This document shows, piece by piece, positions 34,544 through 44,696 of a stretch of 64,000 bases of DNA (position 1 is the first letter of the stretch; every line of letters starts with the position of its first letter). The position numbers and the translations under genes are program-made. Location of the stretch: assembly GCA_963575745.1 (NCBI GenBank), contig CAUYUJ010009557.1, positions 1,094,684 through 1,158,683 of the forward strand, given 5' to 3'. The notes beneath the pieces are model-generated. The model was given only the letters and a program-made list of their open reading frames with translations, made no database searches and was not told the origin of the DNA. This DNA is from Prorocentrum cordatum. Taxonomy: Eukaryota; Sar; Dinophyceae; Prorocentrales; Prorocentraceae.

Positions 34544-34592
34544 TTGCCGCGTGCGATACCTATCCTTGCCAGGAAGGTATCGCACGTGGCAA
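34544..34592. promoter_or_regulatory. Conserved hairpin between transposon genes, copy 1
   Basis: Arms TTGCCGCGTGCGATACC (34544-34560) and its inverse (34576-34592) pair at 16 of 17, with a 15-nt loop. The same hairpin and loop exist at 41106-41154. It lies about 200 bp upstream of the transposase ATG, downstream of the ATPase gene. Could be a terminator/processing signal or a transposase site; not known. Confidence 0.6.
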
Positions 34593-34916
34593 GGCGACGA
34601 TTCCGATGGCGGTGGCGACGGCGGCGGCGACGACGACGACGATGGCAACGACGGCGGCGACGAAACTTCCCTGGGAGCGGCGACGCGACGCAACGCTGGG
34701 CGACGACGACAACGAAGAGCACGTTTCCCAAGTCGGCTCGAGGTGCTGCGGCATCGCGTGCGCTGGGGGGTTCCCCTTCCCACACATAGCTGAAGTTCCG
34801 CTTAAAAAAGCAAACGCGCGACATGCGCGTGAATCGAGGGGCGCGCGCCCACCGAGCAGAAATTAATATGTGGGAGCCATGCTGCGCGCTGGCGCCACCC
34901 CGCTCACCCAGTCCTC

Positions 34917-37195
34917 TTAGTCCTGCGCGCGGGCCTCCTCCGCGCGCTTGCGATCGAGGTCGCCCTCGTGGCCGAGGTGGGCTTCGCGCGAGGCATCCAA
35001 GTCAGGGCCGTCGCCCTCCGCGGCGCGGCTCTGTCGGGGGGGCGTCGCGAGGCCCATCTGCGCGCCAGCGTCCCTCTGGTGCTTCTCGAAGAAGTCCATC
35101 TCCATCGCCGCGTAGATGGCCTCCTGCTCGTCAGCGCCCACATGAAGGGGATCGCCGCCGCGCCCCGTGAGTTCTGGGGCCCCGTCGCCGCGCGCTTGCG
35201 GGGGGGGCGACATCAAGTCCATCAGTTCACCGCTGACCTTCGCGCTCCTCTGCCAGAAGTCCTGCTGGATTGTCTCGTAGATCGCCTTCTGCGCGTCTCT
35301 GTCCGCGCTCTCGAGCAGGCCCGCGCACCCCCTGGCGGCGGCGTCAACTGCATCTGGGAGGCCGCTAGACGAAGACGCAGCGACGCTCATCAAGTCGGCG
35401 CCCCACTTGTCGTTGCCCCTTCTCGGCGAGGACGGAGCAGGACCAGCGGGCAAGAGGCCCGCGCCCGTGACAGTCGGCACGAGCGGCACGTCTTTGTTCT
35501 GCAAGAGGCGCTTCAATTAGTCCATCGACCATTTGGCGTCGCCCTCGAAGTCGGCGGGGTACACGGGCTTAGTCGGGTCGTTCCTGTACTTGCCGAACGC
35601 CTCCTTGCATCTGGTTGAATAGGTCTGGCTTTTCGGGCTGGTGTAAGTCCACCAAGGCACGCGGCTCTGCTCCTCGCTCGCGTGGCGGAAGTACACCCCC
35701 GCGTCAGTGACCAATGCAAAATGCGTCCGCGAGCCGACGGCCAGCAAGTCCTCGTCCTCCTTCACCTGCCGAAACGACGGCCGTATCAGCCGCATGAAAT
35801 CGTCGCTGCTCACGCCCTTCGGCGCGCCCTCCTTCCACTTGGAGACGAGCTCGCGCTCGAAGAGCTTGTCGTAGGCTGTGTTGCAGACCTGGCGGGAAGC
35901 CCCAGTGTCGAACTCGCACGAACCCCACCGTGCCCAAATCGTAGCGTCTTCCTCGCTCGGACTCAGGAATGCTTTGAGGATGGATGCCGATTGCTCAGAC
36001 AGCTCGCCGTCGTCAAAGATGGCGGGCCTGACGCGGGTGACGGGCTCTGCCTTGAAGAAGTCGAAATGCTTGGCCGTCGCGATCGTCGGCGCGAGCTCGC
36101 CCGCCCCGGCGTCTCCAGACTGCCCCAGCGCCTCGATCTCCACGCGGCCCATCATGAAAGCCAGCGTCTTCGACCCAGCGCTCTTCCCAACGCGCGTCTT
36201 GCCGATCCACGCCACGCCGAAGGCCCTGAGAGTGGAGGCCAGCACGGGCTTGCTCGCGTCGTTGAGGAACCATGGCTCGAAGTCGCGAAGCGTCAGGGTC
36301 CAGATCGTGAGGCCCTTGGCGTTTGCCCTGCCCTTCGCGCAGTTATGCAGGGCTCTCTCGATGCGACTCTCCTCCCAACCAAAAATATCGGAATCTGGCC
36401 GACTGCTCTCCCGATCCGCGAACTCCATGAATCGCATTGTTGGTGCGAGGCCCCTTCTCGCGCATGAACCTGTACCCCGCGGGTTTACGCTGCCACTCGG
36501 CCGTCTTGCTGGAAGGTCCCTTGCCGCGTTTCGCGACCGCGGTGTGGTAGCGCAACTGGTAGCCCTCCAGCTTCTCCAGCATGTACTGCACGGCCAGGCG
36601 CCCAACCCTAAACTGGTTGCCGTAGCGCCATCAAGCCAGTGCCACGACACATCTGAAGGCACGAATCCGTCCTGGTGGACACCCCCAGGAGGTTCACGTC
36701 TTTCAGGATGTCGCGCTTGCCGTCGGCCTTCTTGGCGACGAACACCTGCATGGAGCATTGGCCAGGCGGCTCCTTCTTCAAAGAGAAAGGCTCGGGCACG
36801 CCTTTCAAGTCGCACGTCTTCGCGCAGTCGCGCAAGGTCCCCCATGGGATGTCGCCCTCGTAGTCGCCCAGGTAATCCGCGAAGCGCACGATCATCTTGC
36901 CGCACTCCGTCGCGAACTGCGCGGGTAGATCGGCGATTGCGCACTGCCCTGCCGCATCCAGCCTGTTGCTATTGATGCGTGGGTGCCCCCCCCCCCCCCC
37001 CCCTACGTTTCCAATGTGCTGCAGCGCCTCGCCGAACGAAAAGCTGGCACGTAGCCAGGCAGGCCGAGCGAAGTGCCCGGGCTATCTGGCAGCACCACCG
37101 CGGGGTTGATAGCGGCCACGTTGCGGGGGCGCGAAGCGGGCGGAGCCTGGCCTCTTGGAGCCATAAAAGCTTGAGAGGCAGATTGCTGCGGCCAT
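34917..37195 (-). pseudogene. P-loop ATPase-like transposon protein, copy 1
   Basis: ATG at 37195 (MAAAICLSS). The frame is broken near 36610 and 36430, and by TAA for Tyr at about 35517. The core keeps an intact Walker A, GKTRVGKS (about 36205-36180), preceded by a beta-strand-like AFGVAWI, and a Walker B-like AIFDDGE (about 36025), then RQVCNTAYD. This order resembles superfamily 3 helicases or related AAA+ ATPases of replicating elements; that is inference. The C-terminus extends about 35 residues beyond copy 2. Confidence 0.65.
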
Positions 37196-37589
37196 GTCAA
37201 CCCCTCCTCCTCCACCACATGGGGGCATCATTTTTGTGGACGCCCTCCAGAATATCGGCGCCGTGCCCGTGATGCTGCACTACGGTGCGCCATGCAATCG
37301 CAATCTGCGCGCTGCCGTACCCAACAACAACAGTTCTTGGTAAATCACGTGCAGGCGAACGGCCGTGTTTTCGGGGGCGGAAATGGGGGCCCATTTTTTG
37401 GGTTCCCCACTTCCACCTGCCTCCTCCTCCTCCTTCCTCCTTCCTCCTGCCCCTCCTCCTCCTCCTCATTCCACTTCCCCCTACTCTCCCTCTTCCTTCG
37501 TTTTGTCACTCCTCCTCCTCCTTCTCCTCCTCCTCCTCCTCCTCCTCCTTCTCCAAAACAGAATCCCCTTGCGGAGAAGCATCGAGCAA

Positions 37590-37613
37590 ACCCTTGGATT
37601 TTTTTTTTTTATA

Positions 37614-37650
<37 letters not shown>
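37590..37650. repeat. T12-ATAAT-A homopolymer junction
   Basis: A T run, ATAAT, then more than 30 A. It joins the truncated right end of Merlin copy 1 to the truncated 3' end of HET-like copy 3. The T and A runs can pair with each other. Confidence 0.85.
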
Positions 37651-37652
<2 letters not shown>

Positions 37653-38517
37653 AGACTCGTGTAGTCCACGAACACGGCGTGATCGTCGGAGGCATGCAGC
37701 ATGTCGAGCTGCTGCACGGGCAGCCTCAACTTGACGCCAGTGGGATCGGGGTGCTCCTTTGACAACCACGGGTGCGAAAAGACGAACCTCTTCTTCTCAC
37801 CGCCACGTACAAGTGGGAATCCTCTGCTGCCGATGAACACCCGGTCGAGCGGTGCCTCCTGGCAGCGCTGCATAATGTCACCGGCTGAGGCCAGCCGCCG
37901 CAGGTAGCCGCAGCGCAGCCACTTCACCTGCGCCCTGTCCAGGTATTCCAAATACTTCTCGTAGAAGGATTGGAGCTGGTCGTCGGTGTAGCAGTTGATG
38001 GCAGAGAACGCATCGCGTGCGAGAGCCTGCAGGGAGGGCGGCCCGATCAGCCCGGAGAAGAGCGCCACCGCGAGGCAGTCGCCCAGCGCGTCGAGGGCCG
38101 CCCCCCAGTGAGTCAGGAGGGCCAGGGAGGCACCGTGTCCGACGAGCAGCGCAACGCTGGTGGCCAAGGTGAGCGCCAGGGCGAGGGCCGTCGCCACGAC
38201 GAAACAGGCCGCGCGCCGCTGCGCCGCGCTTCCGGTGGAGCGGGCGCGCGCCGCGGCGGCCAGGAGGCCGCAGACGCCGAATATGCACGCGCCCCAGTGG
38301 GCGAACGCCACGCCCACGCCGCTCAGGCTGTAGAATCTGATGTCTTCCAGTAGACGACACACTGGCAGTGGCCATTAGGCAGTAGCCACGGCACGCACCG
38401 GCTGCGTGAGAAACTGGTCAGCGAGGCCAACCCAATCTCCGAAGCACAACAGCACTGCACACCGCAGCATCACGGCCGAGAGGCACCGCACGGCCAATGC
38501 GACTGGCGGGCGCTGCA
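37651..38517 (-). pseudogene. HET/TIR-like membrane protein, copy 3
   Basis: Open from CRLLEDIRF (38362) down to the A/T tract at 37650, about 237 codons. It keeps the hydrophobic segments and the first half of the HET/TIR-like domain (SHPWLSKEHPDP, AVFVDYTSL), then is truncated by the homopolymer. Upstream, a TAA replaces Tyr at 38375-38377. The best-preserved view of the central part of this family. Confidence 0.75.
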
Positions 38518-39364
38518 GCCACTGCGGCAGGCTGCCCGCTGCTCATCATCTACAGTGATCAGCACACACTAAAGAGGTCTTCTAGTAGAACTGCCTCCAA
38601 CAATTGCTTTTCCTCTCGCAACTCCGCGTACCATACCTCCATGGCTTGTGACTCAAGATCACCTCCTGATTCCTCGTAGATCGTAGACAGCCGTCCGTCA
38701 TCATGTTCTGGTTCGGCTTCTGAAGCCTCTCTCGCGGCTGCTTCAGGCGTTGGCGCATCAGCCAAGTCCTCGAACTTTGACATGTCCTGATCGAAGCCTG
38801 CCTGAGGTTTAGTAGACTTCAGGCATTGGATGATTCGTGAGTGTGCAGTACCTCCTGCTTCATAGTAATGGAATCCTGGATTCACGTCGTTGTCGTAATG
38901 CACCAATGCGCAGCTGTCAGCATAAGTCACCGGGGGTAGCTGATGTATCCTCTTGGCTAATCTGACCGAAACTACATTCTCGAAGCGAACGAAGCTTCTG
39001 ATGAGATGTTGCAGAGCCAAGTGTACCTTTGGAGATAGACGACTTGCCGTTGTCATATGGAGCGTATCTTTCTTGGTCGGCACATAGCCAAATGTCAACG
39101 CAGGTCTCCCCGCTGACAGGCTAGCCACGAATGTCAACACTGCACGCAGTGCACTGATGTCGGAGCCAATCTCTCGGGCTATGAGTGCTTCAATATAGAG
39201 CGAGTGTCTTGCATCGCCGTATTGGACTTGAACATCTCGATTGCCTACTCGGATGATGACCTGACCCCTTTTCGGGATCATTCCTTGCAACTGGGAACGG
39301 GCCATCCGAGCCTCCCCAGTCATCTTTAGTAGTAGTAGGGCGATGGTAGTCAAGCAGATCTCCG
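38518..39364 (-). mobile_element. Copia post-integrase fragment 2
   Basis: Matches 31921-32777 with the same ends. Largely open in one minus frame (327 codons from 39542 when read through the Merlin end). Micro-hairpin at 39100-39113. Confidence 0.85.
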
Positions 39365-39631
39365 CCCCCTGCGTTTTTTTATATAAAAAATCGGGGGCTG
39401 AGGGAACCGAATGCTGAATAGCGAGGCGTCGGCGTCGCCAGCAGCAAGCGGAACGGCGATGGCGACGATCGGCAGAGCTTTTCGCAATCAGCTCGGGGCG
39501 CTGCGGCACGGCGTTCGCACGGGGATTTTTCTTCCCCGACATAGCTCAAGTTCCGTTTCAAAACGGCACTAATGATTTGAACGTGCATGTGTCAGTGGAT
39601 GGCAAGCGCCGTGCCCTAGACATAGATAGCA

Positions 39632-40904
39632 TCACACCTGGAACGCGGCCACCAGCGCTCTGAAAGCCACTTTCTGCTCAACGGCCTTGATGTGGGTGCG
39701 GAACCTATGCTCGGCAAGGAGACTCGACCACTTCTGTCTGTTGGCCTTCTTGGGCAACATGCCGCCGTGGCGCTTCCTGGCCCATCGCTTGATCAATGAC
39801 CATTGAAGCTCTATGTGGTTGGTAGTGAACCCTCTCTCGTTCGTGATCTCGCCCGCGCTGTGGTTCACTACCTCGCGCGGCAGCGTCCGCTCGGTGAGGC
39901 CAGCGTCAGCGCGGCGCTACTTCACGGCCGCTATGGTACCCTTCCACTTGTTCGAGGCAATGATGACCCCAGCGGGCGGCGACAGCTCCGTGAAGTTGCC
40001 CGAGAGCTCCTTCTTGCCCCTGGGCTTCCCGTCGCAAGCACCCTCCACCGACTTCAAAACTTTGAAGAAGAACAGGTGCGGCGAGCCCTGGGCGACGGCG
40101 CCCCAGAGCCACAGCTCGCCGTTCTTCGGCCTTGCGTTCTTCGCCAACTTGGACAATTTGCCACTGTCCAAGAAGGACTCATCAACCTGCAGGATGACCT
40201 TCTCGGCTCGGGCTGCTGGGGGCGTGGGCCGAGCGGGGCGCTTCATAACGGGCCGATTCTTCACTCCCGCCCGCGCTGGCTGGCTCCCCGCCGAGCGCTT
40301 GGCCGGAAGCTTCGGCGCAGCTTTCGCGGCAGCGGGGCGCTTGCGCGGGCCGCTGCCGAGCAGGTCGGCGAACGCGGAAGATGAGTCCATATTCGTGGTC
40401 ATGTTCGCCTCGACACCCTCTTCGAAAGCCTGAATCCAATGCTCCACAGTTGCGTGGGCGCCAACGCTTTGTTCGGACTTGAGCGTGCCAAGGTTGCAGT
40501 CGAAACACCACATCACGAACGAGTCGAGTGTGCTCATCCATAGGCTCGCGGGCGTGCCAGCCAACATAGTGCCCCCCCCCCCCCAGCGCCGACACCTCGT
40601 CTCCGCTGCACGTATCGCAACCGCCGTCGTAGCGGGGTCCGCGCCAGTTGAAGCGCAAGGCATCGCCGCGGCGATGCTTCACGCTCAGCGCGTACGCCTC
40701 ACTGCAATCAGCGCAGCAATGCGTCTTGCGAGCCATGTCAAAGTGCTGACAGAAAAGGAAAGCGCGGGCCGTCTCGCCCACCAAGTAGCTCCCAGGGTCT
40801 GCGGGCTCCGCGTGTGAGACGGCGCACTGGAAAGAATCTCGGTTCGTCACGCCCAAGTCCCCCAGCGCATCCAGGTAGGCCGCCGCGTCTGCATATCGCG
40901 CCAT
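39632..40904 (-). pseudogene. IS1595/Merlin-type DDE transposase, copy 2
   Basis: ATG at 40904 (MARYADAAAYLDALGDLG). The N-terminal zinc-binding region is intact. A C run at 40567-40580 is longer than in copy 1 and shifts the frame. VILQVDESFL and the second Asp region are present (VIIASNKW, with Asp changed to Asn). A TAG replaces Gln near 39917. The last part is intact: ITNERGFTTNHIELQWSLIK, then RKRHGGMLP, to the stop at 39632. About 420 residues when complete. Confidence 0.8.
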
Positions 40905-41105
40905 GCCGCGGAATGTGGAGGAACGCGGAAAAGCCAGGGGATGGCCCCTCAGACTGCAAGCCGAACGCTGCGGATTCCAGAGGGCACGCGGTATATGCAT
41001 GCAATCCCCTTGAACCTCCGCCTTGGAGCTTACTGGGCTATGGCTGGCTAAAGGCGAGCCGCAGAGGCAAGGACGCACGGGTGCCATCGCGTGCGGTATC
41101 TATCT

Positions 41106-41154
41106 TTGCCGCGTGCGATACCTATCCTTGCCAGGAAGGTATCGCACGTGGTAA
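41106..41154. promoter_or_regulatory. Conserved hairpin between transposon genes, copy 2
   Basis: Same 17-bp arms (15 of 17 paired) and identical 15-nt loop TATCCTTGCCAGGAA as at 34544-34592. Conservation of stem and loop between diverged units suggests function. Confidence 0.6.
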
Positions 41155-41615
41155 GACGACGATTCCGATGGCGGTGGCGACGGCGGCGGCGACGACGACG
41201 ACGATGGCAACGACGGCGGCGGCGAAGCTTCCCTGGCAGCGGCGACGCGACGCAACGCTGGGCGACGGCGACAACGAAGAGCACGTTTCCCAAGTCGGCT
41301 CGAGGTGCTGCGGCATGGCGTTCGCTGGGGGGTTCTCCTCCCCACACATAGCTCAAGTTCCGCTTCAAAAAGCAACCGCGCGACATGCGCGTGAATCGAG
41401 GGGCGCGTGCCCACCAATCAGAAATTCATATGTGGGAGCCATGCTGCGCGCTGGCGCCACCCCGCTCACCCAGCAATTCGATCCGCCATGTCAGCCTCTT
41501 CCGCCTGCGCGCGTGCCTCCTGCGCGCGCTTGCGATCGAGGTCGCCCTCGTGGTCGAGGTGGGATTCGAGCGCTGCGTCCAAGTCAGGGCCGTCGCCCTC
41601 CGCGGCGCGGCTCTG

Positions 41616-43784
41616 TCAGGTGGGCGTCGCGAGGTCCATCTGCGCGCCAGCGCCCCTCTGGTTCTTCTCGAAGAAGTCCATCTCCATCGCCGCGTATATG
41701 GCCTTCTGCTCGTCAGCGTCCACCTGAAGGAGATCGCCGCCGCGCCCCGTGAGTTTCTGGGGCCCCGTCGCCGCGCGCTTGCGGGGAGGCGACATCCAGT
41801 CCATCAGTTCACCGCTGACCTTCGCGCTCCTCTGCCAGAAGCCCTGATGGATTGTCTCGTACATCGCCGTCTGCGCGTCTCTGTCCGCGCTCTCGAGCAG
41901 GCCCGCGCGCCCCCTGCCAGCGGCGTCAACTGCATCTGGGAGGCCGCTAGACGAAGACGCAGCGGCGCTCATCGAGTGGGCGCCCCACTCGTCGCAGCCC
42001 CTTCTCGGCGAGGACGGAGCAGGACCAGCGGGGAAGGGGCCCGCGCCCGTGACGGTCGGCACGGGCGGCGCGCCTTTGTTATGCAAGAGGCGCTTCAAGT
42101 AGTCCATCGACCACTTGACGCCGTCCTCGAAGTTGGCGGGGTACACGGGCTTGGTCGGGTCTTTGCTGTACTTGCCGAGCGCCTCCTTGCATTTCTGGTT
42201 GAATAGGTCTGGCTTTTTCGGGTTGGCGTAAGTCCACCAAGGCACGCGGCTCCGCTCCTCGCTCGCGTGGCGGTAGCACACCCGCGCGTCAGTGACCAAT
42301 GCAAAATGCGCCCGCGAGCCGACGGCCAGCAAGTCCTCGCCCCCCTTCACCGGCCGAAACGACGGCCGCGTCAGCCGCATGAACTCGTCGCTGCTCACGT
42401 CCTTCGGCGCGCCCTCCTTCCACTTGGAGACGAGCTCGCGCTCGAAGAGCTTGTCGTAGGCGTTGTTGCAGACCTGGCGGGGAGCCCCAGTGTCGAGCTC
42501 GGACGAACCCCACCGCGCCCAAATCGTAGCGTCTTCCTCGCTCGGGTTCAGGAATGCTTTGAGGATAGATGCCGATTGCTCAGACAGCTCGCCGTTGTCA
42601 AAGATGGCGGGCCTGACGCGGGTGACGGGCTCTGCCTTGAAGAAATCGAAATGCTCGGCCGCCGCGATCGCCGGCACGAGCTCGCCCGCCTCGGCATCTC
42701 CAGACTGCCCCAGCGCCTCGATCTCCACGCGGCTCATCATGAAAGCCAGCGGCTTCGACCCTGCGCTCCTCCCAACGCGCGTCGCGCCGATCCACGCCGC
42801 GCCGAAGGCCCTGAGCGTGGAGGCCAGTGCGGGCTTGATCACGTTGTTGAGGAACCATGGCTCGAAGTCGCGAAGCGCACGGGTCCAGATCGTGAAGCCC
42901 TTGGCGTTTGCCCTGCCCTTCGCGTAGTTGTTCAGGGCTCTCTCGATGCGACTCTCCTCCCAACCAAAAATATCGGACTCTGGCCGACAGCCCCCCCGAT
43001 CCGCGAACGCCATGAACTCGTTCGCGTTGTTGGTGCGAGGCCCCTTCTCACGCATGAACTTGTACCCCGCGGCCTTGAGCTCCCACTCGGCCGTCTTCCT
43101 GGAAGGTCCCTTGCCATGTTTCGCGACCACGGTGTGGTAGCGCAACTGGTAGCCCTCCAGCTTCTCCAGCATGTACTGCACGGCCAGGCGCCCAACCCTA
43201 AACTGGTTGCCGTAGCGCCATATCAAGCCAGTGTCGCGACACGTCTGAAGGCGCGAATCCGCCCTGGTGGACACCCCCAGGAGGTTCACGTCTTTCAGGA
43301 TGTCGCGCTTGCCGCCGGCCTTCTTGACGACGAACGCCTGCATGGAGCACTGGCCAGGCGGCTCCTTCTTCAAGGAGAAAGGCTCGGGCATGCCTTTGAA
43401 GTCGCACGTCTGCGCGCAGTCGTGCAAGGTCCCCCATGGGATGTCGCCCTCGTAATCGCCCAGGTAATCCGCGAAGTACACGATCATCTTGCCGCACTCC
43501 GTCGCGAACTGCGCGGGTAGATCGGCGTTTGCGCACTGCCCTGCCGTGTCCAACCTGTTGCCATTGACGCATGGGAGGTCGCTCACCCCCATGTTTTCAA
43601 TGTGCTGCAGCGCCTCGCCGAACGAAACGCCTGGCGCGTAGCCAGGCAGGCCGAGCGAAGTGCCCGGGCTATCTGGCAGCACCACCGCGGGGGGTTGATG
43701 GCGGCCACGTTGCGGGAGCTCGGAGCGGGCGGAGCCTGGCCTCTTGGAGCCAAGCAAGCTCGAGAGGCAGATTGCTGCGGCCAT
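41616..43784 (-). CDS. P-loop ATPase-like transposon protein, copy 2
   Basis: The longest credible open gene in the window: 722 residues from ATG at 43784 (MAAAICLSSLLGSKRPGS) to a TGA at 41616. It is accessory to the Merlin-like transposon and lies upstream of the transposase on the same strand. Residues 333-340 read GATRVGRS where copy 1 has the Walker A GKTRVGKS, so the key Lys is Arg. Residues about 393-399 read AIFDNGE against AIFDDGE in copy 1. RQVCNNAYD follows at 435-443. The core resembles superfamily 3 helicase or AAA+ ATPases, but with both key residues changed it would not be expected to hydrolyse ATP. The C-terminus is about 35 residues shorter than in copy 1 owing to an early stop. 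Function in transposition is inferred. Confidence 0.65.
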   Translation of the reverse strand: MAAAICLSSLLGSKRPGSARSELPQRGRHQPPAVVLPDSPGTSLGLPGYAPGVSFGEALQHIENMGVSDLPCVNGNRLDTAGQCANADLPAQFATECGKMIVYFADYLGDYEGDIPWGTLHDCAQTCDFKGMPEPFSLKKEPPGQCSMQAFVVKKAGGKRDILKDVNLLGVSTRADSRLQTCRDTGLIWRYGNQFRVGRLAVQYMLEKLEGYQLRYHTVVAKHGKGPSRKTAEWELKAAGYKFMREKGPRTNNANEFMAFADRGGCRPESDIFGWEESRIERALNNYAKGRANAKGFTIWTRALRDFEPWFLNNVIKPALASTLRAFGAAWIGATRVGRSAGSKPLAFMMSRVEIEALGQSGDAEAGELVPAIAAAEHFDFFKAEPVTRVRPAIFDNGELSEQSASILKAFLNPSEEDATIWARWGSSELDTGAPRQVCNNAYDKLFERELVSKWKEGAPKDVSSDEFMRLTRPSFRPVKGGEDLLAVGSRAHFALVTDARVCYRHASEERSRVPWWTYANPKKPDLFNQKCKEALGKYSKDPTKPVYPANFEDGVKWSMDYLKRLLHNKGAPPVPTVTGAGPFPAGPAPSSPRRGCDEWGAHSMSAAASSSSGLPDAVDAAGRGRAGLLESADRDAQTAMYETIHQGFWQRSAKVSGELMDWMSPPRKRAATGPQKLTGRGGDLLQVDADEQKAIYAAMEMDFFEKNQRGAGAQMDLATPT

Positions 43785-43984
43785 GTCAAACCCTCCTCCT
43801 CCACCACATGGGGGCATCCTTTTTGTGGATGCCCTCCAGAGTACCACTGCCGTGCCCGTGACGCTGCACTACGGCGCGCCATGCAATCGCAATCTGCGCG
43901 CTGCCGTACCCGACAACAACAGTTCTTGGTAAATCACGCGCAGGCGAACGGCCGTGTTTTCGGGGGCGGAAATGGGGGCCCATA

Positions 43985-44520
43985 TTTTTGGTCCCCCACT
44001 TCCCCCTGCCTCCTCCTCCTCCTCCCCCTCCTTCCTCCTGCCCCCTCGTCCTCCTCCTCGTTCCTCCTCCCCCTCCTCTCCCTCTTCCTTCGTCTTGCCC
44101 ACCCTCCTCCTCCTCCCCCCCCCCCCCTACTCCTTCTCCAGAACAGAATCCCCTTTGCGGAGAAGAATCAAGCAAACCATTCGAACCCCCCCCCCCAAAA
44201 AAAAGGAAGGGCGCATGCTTTTTAAATAAAAAACAAACAAAACTGCGGGCCCCCCCCTCCGCCCCGCCCCCCAGGAAGTTCCCGAGGATTGCTGTTGTTC
44301 TATATTTTTTTGCGTGTTCATTCTTTTTTTCCCCAATGGTTTTGCCCGATTCCGCCTTCGACCGGGGAATCTGATTGGGGGGGGGGGGGAAGAGGAGGAG
44401 GAGGAGGAGGAGGAGGAGGAGTGAGAGAAGGAGGAGGAGGAGGAAGAGGGAGAGGAGGAAGAGGAGGAGTGGGAGAAGGAGGAGGAGGAGGAGGAAGAGG
44501 GATGCGGACGAGGAGGGATG
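43985..44520. repeat. CTC, C-run and GGA tracts inside Merlin copy 2
   Basis: (CTC)n at 44005-44130, C runs at 44115 and 44185, and (GGA)n at 44390-44500 fill the space between the ATPase ATG and the right terminal repeat. The CTC part is shared with copy 1 (37410-37560). Confidence 0.85.
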
Positions 44521-44696
44521 CACCCACCTCCTTCCGCATGCTACAAATGGGGAGGGTGAGACAGAGACTTGTTGGATTAAATCAGAAAGTCGCGGGGGCC
44601 CGAAACCGGACTGGGACCGGAGGTGGCGCGCGCCATTTCGATTTTTTCTTACAAACGCAGGGGGGGGCAAACGATCCTCAAACCGATTAACCTATT

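Larger units (their letters stand above)
32778..37600 (-). mobile_element. Merlin-like two-gene DNA transposon, copy 1
   Basis: Left terminal repeat CCCCCTGCGTTAAAGAAAAA at 32778. Contains a DDE transposase gene and a P-loop ATPase-like gene, both on minus. The right terminus is lost: sequence homologous to copy 2 stops near 37600, where a T12-ATAAT-A run joins HET-like copy 3. Confidence 0.75.
30792..37648 (-). repeat. Tandem composite block, unit 1
   Basis: HET-like pseudogene, Copia fragment and Merlin-like transposon in this order. The same order, with the same two internal junctions, recurs at 37649-44667. Units have diverged (about 5-10% by eye, plus indels), so the duplication is not recent. 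Confidence 0.8.
37649..44667 (-). repeat. Tandem composite block, unit 2
   Basis: Second copy of HET-like pseudogene, Copia fragment and Merlin-like transposon (compare 30792-37648). Here the Merlin element has both terminal repeats. Confidence 0.8.
39365..44667 (-). mobile_element. Merlin-like two-gene DNA transposon, copy 2
   Basis: A 5.3-kb element with terminal inverted repeats. The left end is CCCCCTGCGTTT then, after 8 variable bases, AAAAAATCG (39365-39393). The inverted right end has the same order, CCCCCTGCGTTT, GTAAG, AAAAAATCG (44667-44639). Inside are a transposase pseudogene and an open ATPase-like gene. Typical Merlin elements are short with one gene, so the length and second gene are unusual. 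It lies within Copia sequence, with about 290 bp of Copia missing at the site, so a target duplication cannot be shown. Confidence 0.8.

Noticed and set aside
41616-43520. Plus-strand 417-codon frame opposite the ATPase gene (42267-43520) and similar plus frames at 35682-36975
   Set aside because: Shadow frames caused by high GC at third positions of the minus-strand gene; the protein motifs are all on minus.
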